Positions 1 through 9,600 of a DNA stretch of 64,000 nucleotides are shown piece after piece. The number at the start of each line of letters is the position of its first letter. The first letter of the stretch is position 1. A program made the translations under genes and the position numbers. The notes below the pieces were generated by a model. The model searched no databases, was not told the DNA's origin, and saw only the letters and a list, made by a program, of their open reading frames with translations. Origin of the DNA: Phallusia mammillata (lineage: Eukaryota > Chordata > Ascidiacea > Phlebobranchia > Ascidiidae); assembly GCA_003260075.1 (NCBI GenBank), contig QLIY01000058.1, positions 1 through 64,000 on the forward strand. The letters are read 5' to 3'.

Positions 1-696
1 GGAACCCTGCTTGAGTCCTTATTTTGTCTTATTTCCAACAATTACAAGTGAAAACCATGCTGCAAGTAAAAGTAAACCTAGACCTGAGCTGTCGTGAGTT
101 GCACTTAGTATTTTCCACGAACAACGAGTTGCTGGAACAGATTGTTTCTGGCAAAAAAATATGACATGCGATATGCCATGGCTCATTTAAATGTGAAGCT
201 TTATTCGAAAACGTTTGTTTTGTTTAGAATGAAAACTTAATTTTTCGGTTGTCCTTATTTTCGGCTCTGCGTCAATGGCAACCCTGCTTATAACCTCCTT
301 GTGAATAATACACAATGCTAGATTTGGTCTTAAAAACCTGAAGAGTTGCCAAAAATGGTGTACAACGCTTGAGACAAAGTACAACAACCTTTTTTAAAAA
401 ACATGCGATGTTAGATTTGGTTGTAAACTTGTTATTTTCATAACTACACAGGTGACATTATCAGCTTTTTGGGATTTTTTCTGTTCAGTTAATGTTTATG
501 CTCTATGGTTGTAAACTATTATGTTTATCACTGTGTATTTTTGCAATAAAGCATCTGGTTGTTTGATGACAACACCCAACTTATTGGGACTTAAAACATA
601 GATATAGTTGATAAACATGTTCAACATTTGCACACAATAAGCTTTGGAGGTTCACTCTTAAATGAATATGTTATGATTAAATTCAAATATCTGCAC
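1..696. other. Left edge, no coding exon recognised
   Basis: This stretch should contain further downstream TRAPPC9 exons or intron, because the exon ending near 697 continues leftwards on the minus strand. I find no segment resembling the following part of TRAPPC9. The short open frames at 187-387 and 628-825 show no family resemblance and are low complexity. I treat it as intron. Confidence 0.4.
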
Positions 697-1356
697 CATT
701 ATCAATTCCGAAAACGAAGCAGCGTGAATCGAAGATATACTCGGCAAAAACTTCTTTGTTTTTCTGAAACTTCTGATGCATTAGAGCAACGTCCATTGCA
801 GTGGAACAACCAGCCAACATTATAAATCCCATGCTTTTCCTGTGAGGTTGGAATATTCCCCATTTACTGTTTTCTGGTGAAGCGCCGACCTGTGAGTAAA
901 AAACATTTAACGTTTGACCCAAAAAAGCACTTGGATATTGACAGTTTGAATGTTTTTAATCATAAAACAACTGCTTTACTGGTTTAGACTTACAGATTAA
1001 GATACATTTATCTTTAATTGAAAAGGCCTCACTTTGCTTTGTTGCAAATTAAACATTGCTTTTTACAATGTTACTGTCAAAAAACTGCTTTCTATAAACG
1101 GTATTTGCTACAACACCACAACCCCTTTGGAGTCTACTGTGAACAAGCATTTAAATAACTTATTGTCATTGCATAAACTTACTTGAAATCTAAAATAAAC
1201 AACTCTACCAGCATCAGCGATCGTCAAACGAGTGTGTTTCCGTATTTTACTCAGCGCATTTTCCAACTGTTGCGCCTGAAGATTTCCGGCCACTTGTATG
1301 CATATAAGTATTTCTGCGTGATGGTGAGGTGCAGCAGAAAAATCAACAATACTCAT
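697..1356 (-). CDS. TRAPPC9: TRAPPC9 (NIBP) N-terminal exons, partial gene
   Basis: Two exons of trafficking protein particle complex subunit 9, a TRAPPII subunit acting in Golgi vesicle tethering and Rab activation. Exon 1 is 1356-1183, starts MSIVDFSAAPHHHAEIL and ends in FRFQ before a GTAAGT donor. Exon 2 starts at 889 after a CAG acceptor, reads VGASPENSKWGIFQPHRKSM and continues to FDSRCFVFGIDN, ending near 697 at a weak GTGCAG donor. The vertebrate N-terminus has the same order: a basic-aromatic segment, then WGDFQTHRK, then KF..QKE and a YDSRLFVFG block. The rest of this long protein (over 1,100 aa in human) lies outside the window to the left. A second copy of exon 1 and part of exon 2 sits at 2598-2011 and is probably the other allele, so which copy is genuine cannot be settled here. 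The family call is firm; the donor of exon 2 is not. Confidence 0.8.
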
Positions 1357-2010
1357 TTTTCCCAGATTGTGTCACCAATCAAGTTTTAAAGCTTTAATTT
1401 CAAAATTCAAGTTAAAAACAAAACAACACAAACTCAAGATTCCGTGTGTCGCATATATACAACTTTAACGCCGCCGCTACAGTATTTAAAACTAAAACCT
1501 GGGGGGGGGGGTGATGGTGGGGTGCAGCAGAAAAATCAACAATACTCATTTTCCCGAGATTGAGTCACCCATCAAGTTTTAAAGCTTTTATTTCAAAATT
1601 CAAGTTAAAAACAAAACAACACAAATTTAAGATTCCGTGTGTTCCTTATTTACAACTTTAACGCCGCCGCTACAGTATTTAAAATTAAAACTTAACCAAA
1701 AGATTGAAGTTACTTTTGTGCAAGTTTTGTTTCTTTAAAACAAATATTTAAAACCAGGTAAAAATTCCCAGGTTGCAATTTATTTTGAGTAAGTGGTTCT
1801 TGATGCCAAAATCACAAGTGAAATGAATTAATTATCCAACTTCCATTATCAGACTTACCAAGGGTTTTGAGTTTTTGCCGTTGATGTTTATTTTACTATA
1901 TCTACACTGATTGAGGCATGTTTTCTGTTCCTGTCTTCACAACCATTAGTTTTCAGTGTAACAAAGCTTTATTAAAAATAAAAAGCATGCATTTTTCACA
2001 GGGGGGGGGG

Positions 2011-2598
2011 AAGCGACATCCATCGCAGTGGAACAACCAGCCAACATTATAAATCCCATGCTCTTCCTGTGAGGTTGAAATATTCCCCATTTACTGTTTT
2101 CTGGTGAAGCGTCGACCTGTGAGTAAAAAAACATTTAACGTTTGACCCAAAAAAAAGCACTTGGATATTGACAGTTTAAATGTTTTTAATCATAAAATTT
2201 TAACAACTGCTTCACTGGTTTAGACTTACAGATTAAGATGTGTGCTACATTTATCTTTAACTGAATAAGCTTTACTTTGCTTTGTTGCAAATTAAACATT
2301 GCTTTTTACACTGTTACTGTCAAAAAACTGCTTTCTGTAAACGGTATTTGCTCCCACACCACTACTCTTTGGAGTCTACTGTGCACAAGCATTTAAATAA
2401 CTTATTGTCATTTCATTAACTTACCTGAAATCTAAAATAAACAACTCTACCAGCATCAGCGATCGTCAAACGAGTGTGTTTCCGTATTTTACTCAGCGCA
2501 TTTTCCAACTGTTGCGCCTGAAGATTTCCGGCCACTTGTATGCATATAAGTATTTCTGCGTGATGGTGAGGTGCAGCAGAAAAATCAACAATACTCAT
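2011..2598 (-). repeat. TRAPPC9: Second (allelic-looking) copy of TRAPPC9 exons 1 and 2
   Basis: Exon 1 is repeated at 2598-2425 with an unchanged protein start and ends FQ before GTAAGT. Exon 2 is repeated from 2116 and is cut off at 2011 by a 10-G run. Introns and flanks are also duplicated with small indels. Another partial copy of the 5' flank (1511 onwards) follows the 10-G run at 1501. Identity extends equally through exon and intron, which fits unmerged haplotypes better than an old exon duplication. Confidence 0.7.
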
Positions 2599-2599
2599 T

Positions 2600-3820
2600 T
2601 TTCCCAGATTGTGTCACCAATCAAGTTTTAAAGCTTTAATTTCAAAATTCAAGTTAAAAACAAAACAACACAAACTCAAGATTCCGTGTGTCGCATATAT
2701 ACAACTTTAACGCCGCCGCTACAGTATTTAAAACTAAAACCTAACCAAAAGATTGAAGGTGATTTTGTGCAAGTTTTGTGTCTTTAAAACAAATATTAAA
2801 ACCCAGATAAATTTAAAAAGGAAATTAAAAGCTCTAAAAAAGCACATTTTGTCCAAATGTCGAATTCGCAGGTTGCAATTGATTTTGAGTAAGCGGCTCT
2901 TGATGCCAAAAGTGCAAGTGAAACGAACTACTTCCATTACCAGACTTACCTACTTCGGATTTTGAATTTTTGCCGTTAATGTTTATGTTACTATATCTGC
3001 ACTATTTGGGACATGTTTTTGTTCCTGTCGTTCTTTAATAATCGGTATCTAACTAATTCTTTGTTGCCTAACCAAACACAACCATCAGTTTTCAGTGTAA
3101 CATAGCTTTATTAAAAATAAAAAGCATGTATTTTTCACAGCCCATTCACTGAAAAACTACATGCAGAAACCTTCCATTACGTGTCTAAACATTCACTCCA
3201 AATCACAACAAAAAACACATTATCGAAGGGTCGGGTTTTGCTTCTGTTGAGTTAATATTCATGAGTTATATTATCTGCACTCTCTGGTACTTATGTTTGT
3301 AGCGGTCTTTCTTAAGTCCGTCAATATTCAGTAATTAACTCAAATTGTTTTGATTTAAACAACAATTGCAAAAAACGTCGAAATTGCAATTGTTGCTCAA
3401 TCAAAACAATCAATACGAGTTTTCAGTGTAATACAGTGTTAACAAAAACAAAACAGCACGCAACAGCAGCCCATTCACCAAAAAAAACACACATAGAGGA
3501 TCTAATTTCAAATATATTTAGTTACTGTCTGAATGTGGGGGGGGGGTATACAGTGTTAATAAAAATAAAAAAGCACGCAACAACAGCCATTCACCAAAAA
3601 ACACATAGAGGATCTAATTTCAAATATATTTAGTTACTGTCTGAATGTTGAACGGAAAATACAATAGGCAAAAGTTGCCAAAACTGTCAAACAAATAATA
3701 CTGAGTTTAAGGTTTCATTATAAGTCAAAACATTCGCTCCAAACTATAACATGCAGCACATTCTTGGGTTTTGCCGCGTTAAACAGTACACAAAAAAGTT
3801 GGCTTGTAGGCAATCAAAAG
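2600..3820. other. Intergenic region between TRAPPC9 and the kinase-Kelch gene
   Basis: This is the upstream flank of TRAPPC9 exon 1 and the downstream flank of the minus-strand Kelch gene. It contains two near-identical segments on either side of the 10-G run at 3537-3546, and a copy of sequence also found at 1726-2000. No coding exon, RNA gene or terminal-inverted-repeat element was recognised. Confidence 0.5.
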
Positions 3821-3823
3821 GTT

Positions 3824-6638
3824 TCAAACTGCAACAACAGCCCCCTCGTATCTTGGTTCATCCAGATCCATGAAAACCGACCAAGAATCTGAAACTGGAT
3901 CAAAAACTTCCACTGATCCAGTTTGACCACTGCAACATATTCAAGTGAAATAAGATATGAAGACAAACAGCAGGATCAACTGAAAAGGCTTAAACAAAAC
4001 TGTAGATTAAGATTCCAACTCACGATGAGTTTTGTCCACCAATGGCATAAATCTTTCCACCAACAACACAAGCACCATGGAAAGCCCTTCCAACATTCAG
4101 AGAACCGGCATATGCCCATTTGTTGGCAGTCAGGTCATAATACTCAACAGAGGACATTGGGTGTTGGCCATTCCAACCACCTATAAGTTAAAATATTTTA
4201 CCAGTGTTTACTGCTAGCTGTTATTCACTAAAGCAATCATCAAATGACGTTGTGTCCTATATTAATTTGGCTTCTGGTTAAGCTTATATTTGTTTAATAC
4301 TTTTGGGGGTTAAGAACCTAAAACTAATTTTTAGGCCAAATTTGATATGGCCATGGCATATGAAAAGATTGCCTTGCATAAAATGACCACTGACTGTAAA
4401 AATCAATGCTTCAATATATGACAGTGGTTGCCAACCTGGGGTTAAACCCCCTAGCAGTCAATTTGATGGTTCTAAGGAGTCCATGAAGACAAATAATTAT
4501 AGGCATATTTCAACTAAGAATTTGAGGTGAGTTTATTTTGCTAGGTGAAACAAATTGTAGCAGCACAATTGCGCTAAAATATTCACCAAGCCATTTCTTG
4601 AAAACTTTGAAAAGTTCTTGAAATATGCTATAAAATAGTTTGTATTCATGGACCCTCTAATACATTTCTGAGAGGGGCCAGAAGCTATCAAACTGTTGTG
4701 AACCACTGGTCCATGAGACACGACTTACCGATGGAATAAATCTTTCCATCATAAAGCACACTGGCCAGACCCCATCTTCCCTTCTTCAGCCGAGTCATGT
4801 TTTGCCATTGTCCGATTCTGAAGTCGTAAAATTCACAAGCATGGTTTTGTTGTGAGGAACCACCGATGCAGTACAAAGTATCTGCAACAAGATCAAGCTA
4901 ATTGATTGACTCAATACTTGGTGTAAAGTAATCTTTTTTGTTTCAAGTGTAGTAACTAAACAGGCTTTAGTTTTATCAGCTAGAGCTGGTTCATGTGTTT
5001 ATGTGAGTGTTTATGGTGGGATTTTTGCTTAACAAAGAGACTGGATGTCCTTTAACATGATTAAATAATAATCACCAATTATGAAAACTATAGAAAAACA
5101 CCATCTTACTTTGGTGTGCAATCATACGGAATCCGCTTCTAGTATGCAGCATGTTTGAATGCTTGATCCATTGAATGGAGCCAATATCGAATTCATCAAA
5201 TGAGGACAAGGGTTCATCATTCAGTCTTCCCCCAGCAACATAAATGCTCTCTGCAAAAAATATTTAAAACTGATCTGCCTGTTAACATCGTTTGATGCAG
5301 AAAAACTCACCTCCCAAAACAGCTGAAGCAAGACTGTCCCTTGGTTCCAGCAGATCGGGCAATATTGACCATTCTGTTGGGTCGTTCATGTCCAGAGTCT
5401 CACAACTTCTATGTGAGTTGTTTCCGCAGGCATCCTCCGCACCACCGAACACAAAAATCTTTGTTCCAACTTTGACGGCTGTTGTTTCACATCGGCCCAC
5501 ATTAAGTGACTTTGAAGAAACAAAATATAAAAGGTTAAAGCACAGCCAGATATTTCACAACCAACTTATATTTAAGTTAAAACAAAATGTATTTTTTAGG
5601 TAAGCATAGATCAGTTCCTTCTTAACTGGGGTCTACAGTTTCTTGTGTCATATTATATTATACAGTTTTATTTGATGTTAAAGGTTTAGATAGCTGTATC
5701 AAAAGATACAAATTTGCACTGAACATGTATTGAGCATTATTCCCATGTTTTTAACAAATCACAAGTTACAAAAGAAACAGATTGTTTCAGCATGATTAAA
5801 TTGTTAACAGCTTTATTTGGCTAAAACACATATTCAGCTACTTAAATATTTTTAAATTGGTCAAAAATGAAAAGGAATGGTTAAAAACATATCATTAAAA
5901 AGTATGGCAACCAGTAAAGTAAAGAAACAGAATAAAAAGCACATAACACTTTTTTATCAATTTACATCTTTTTATGTGTAAACAAACTTTCTCAAAAGTA
6001 TAGATTGCCTGAAGTTACATTATTGCCACTATCTTGTACAAAACAAAAATCAATCTAACTTACAGGCAAATTGTGATGTTGTTTTGTGTTAATGTCAAAC
6101 TTCACACAGTCGGTTTCAGCCCCGTCACCACCGACAACAAGAAAGGCATTCGTCGGATCTGGAAACAACAGTGAAGCGATAACACACCAAGATGCTTGGA
6201 AACCACAAAACCCACAAAGTTAAGCTTAAATGGGAGTCAATGTGTTTTTTCAGTCGACACAAACCAGTTTATAACGAACAAGTGTTTCATCCACCAGATT
6301 GCATATTTAACAAATTTGTCGTTCAACTGGTGTAATGCTAAACACAATACTAGTTGTTTTTTCATTCATATTATTTATTGCTCATAACATTCATTGCTCT
6401 GACAAAAATCTACCGTTTTGGTGTGCGAAATGTCAGCAAAAAACGGGTTTTGAAAAAACACTGAGTATTTTGTTTAGCATTACACCAGTTGAATGACAAA
6501 TTTGTTAAACAAACTAGCTTGTTAGTATCTTACTGGGTGTGCTTGGTGAGAAATGAACTGCATCACAATTGGATTTCATCTTGTACTTGTAAACTTTTTT
6601 ATAAACTCACACAAAAGCTCATAACTAAAAAAACGTTG

Positions 6639-6684
<46 letters not shown>

Positions 6685-9600
6685 TGTCTTGTGTTAGCGC
6701 TTGTGTAAATATGCTTATTCCATGTCAAACACAGTACAAAATTTTACTGCTTTGGCACACAAGTAATAAAATTGCTTGGCTTTGAAATGGGTATAAGTTT
6801 AATTAATAATTTATGTTTATTATACGATATCAGTAGGATCTTACCCAGCAATATTTGTGAACTTGTTTCATTATTTGAAATTCCAACCCTTTCAGATGTG
6901 CTCATACCTGTAAAAAGCGACAGAATGTTAATTAACAAACAAATAGGCAAAGTTCATCATCTGAACCTGTAAGAGCAAAAAAAGTTGGCCTATCTTTAAC
7001 CATTGTGGCAGTGCATGGCTTGTCCGGGGGGGGGGAAAATTCTTTGCACAAACAAGAAATGTGGCATCACTAGCAGTGCAGAAACTAAGTCCAGCTGGAT
7101 GTTGACTGCAAGTTTGTCATTGGAAAAGTCTAGACAGGACGTTATGTACAGAGCAAAGGGGGGGGGGTTAAATTTAATTAATCATTTCTGTTCATTATAC
7201 AATATAAGTAGGATCTTACCCAGAAATATTTGTGAACTTGTTTCATCATTTGAAATTCCAACCCTTCGAGATGTGCTCATACCTGTGTAAAGAAACAGAA
7301 TATTAATTAACAAACAAATAGGAAAACGTCCTCATCTGAACCTGTAAGAGCAAAAAAGTTGGCCTATCTTTAACCATTGTGGCAGTGCATGGCTTGTCCC
7401 GGTGTATGTTACAATATACAATAAAGACACAATTTATCTCGAGTGAACAAAGCTTACCTTCACCGAAGAGGAGTTTAGGGTTTGTTTCATCGCTCGAATT
7501 TGCGAAAAAGGGGGGGGGGTGTATATGTTACAATAAACAAAGAGGGATTTATGTCAAGTAAACAATGCTTACCTTCACCAAAAAGAAGTTTAGGGTTTGT
7601 TTCATCGCTCGAATTTTCGAAAAATGGTTGTCGACCTGAATTTGCAATTTCAGCACAGATTTCTGAGTAACTTTTGCTTTTGCCTTGTAGTTTTGGTGTT
7701 GTGTTATCATCTGAATGGCCATGTACTGCAGCTGCACCCAAAACAATAAATTTATGCATAAATGAATTAAGGTGTCCATATAATGACATAAAGAGCAGCG
7801 GTTCCCAAACTTTTCTAAAAATTTGCCTGGTGGACCCTTTGTAATTATTTTGATATTTCGCGACCATATAAAAATAAAAGAATGCTATTGGAAAAATGCA
7901 AAAACCACACCAACGAAAGAAAATAGCAAATTCGCTTACTAAAGACTAATATAAAACAAGCTATACCCAAGAAAGCTTTATCAACGAAGTAAAATCATTG
8001 CCGTACATTGTAGACCCTCTGAAACTGCTTTAAAGCTTTAATGACTAATTCTCATGGTAGACCCTCTGAAACTGATGTACGGACCTCAGTTTGGGAACTG
8101 CTGATACAGAGAGATATACCTATTGGAACTTGATTTGAGTTGAGTTTATTTCGCTGGGTGAAACCAATCGTAGTAGCACTACTGCGACCTGGTAATTTCG
8201 GGTGAGTTTCATCCTCGGAATTTCCAACAAATACTGGTTGGTTTGAATTTGCAATTTCAGCAGAGATTTCTCTGTTACTTTTGCTTTTGCCACTAGGTTG
8301 TGCTTTTGGTACTGTTTCATCTTCTGAGTTTTTTGCACGGTGTTGGTTTTCTAAGAGCATAGAACATACTAGCAAGTTAAAAAGCACAATTTATCTCAAG
8401 TAAACAATGCTTACCTTCACTGAAAAGAAGTTTAGGGTTTGTTTCATCGCTCGAATATACAATTTCATCATCAATTTTTAAGTAATGTTTGGTCCCCAAA
8501 TGAGCTGCACCCAAAATCAAGAAATATATGCATAAATGAATGAAGGCATCCATATAATGACATATAGAGAGATATTTACCTATTTCAGCACTTTGAAAAG
8601 TGATTTCTGCAGAACTTTTGCTTTCGCCACTGGGTTGTTGTTTTGGTATTGTTCCATCTTCTGAAGTTTCAACCATTGCATGATGTTGGGTTTCTAAGAC
8701 CATAAAACATACTAACAAGTTGAAAAGGTGTCCACAGAATGTCACACATACACATAAATATACCTGCTGGCAGTTTTGGGTGGGTTTCATCACTTGAATC
8801 AAAAGTGGGACCTGGTGAAGCATCTGCAAATACATTTCACATAAGCAGAGACATGTCATATAAAAGCACTTGCTTCGGTAGCATTACATTTCAAGAGAGA
8901 AAAGATTTCCGTTGCAATGGATTTCAAAACAACCATAAATGAGACTTTTTGTATGGCATAATGTGTAACAGTAATTCTGATGAGTAGGAACAGCAAAAAA
9001 ATGTTACAGATGCCATATGCCATAAGAAGTAATGACTCAAATGTGTGACATGTTACATCTGGGCAAACTATTTTGGTGGGGCAACCTATAATTGTTAAAT
9101 TATGTGTTATTCTTACTTGGTGCAATGCTTGGTTGGCTAGAGGGGCTTGAATCATCAGATGACTCGTTGACATCTACAAACATAAGGACATGGCTGAATG
9201 GTGGAAGTATTTACACTTAAATGCAAAAAATACATGCCTTAGTGCAGGTGCAAAACCTGCAGCCACATGCAGTCGCGGTGACGAATGTAAGCAGCCATGA
9301 ATTGATTAAAACTCTTACATATATATTTAGATTTGAAAAACCAGTCTAAATGGACTTTACTGGGATGAAAATGTTTATCAAAGCATTGGACTTTTTGTAA
9401 GCCTATTGTTTGTAAATATTTGAATAAAGAGGCAAACAAATGATGTAACAGTATAAAAAAGCTGCAAAATGTGCGACTCAATAGATGGGATATTGAAAGA
9501 TATATCCTATTTCTTTACATTAGTAATGTATAACTAATAAACATGAAGACAATTAGCTTTACCAGGGAAAGAATTTTTTTTAAACAAATAGTAGACTGTC

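Larger units (their letters stand above)
6845..9173 (-). repeat. Array of symmetric phase-1 linker exons with S-x-D-E-T-x-P-K repeats
   Basis: Exons 9173-9117, 8823-8764, 8693-8580, 8504-8415, 8350-8120, 7731-7573, 7282-7220 and 6907-6845 are all multiples of three and begin and end in phase 1. They share motifs such as SSDETHPKLPA, SSDETNPKLLF, NSEDETVPK, NSEDETHPK and TSEDGTIPK, and a GKSKS.SEI.AEIANS block. The exons at 7282 and 6907 are near copies of each other (GMSTS.RVGIS) and lie on either side of 10-G runs, so one may be an allelic duplicate. A truncated third copy of the SSDETNPK exon lies near 7500-7455. Confidence 0.65.

Noticed and set aside
1501-1510. G-quadruplex or biological G-tract function for the G runs
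   Set aside because: The fixed length of 10 and the duplicated allelic flanks point to assembly artefact.
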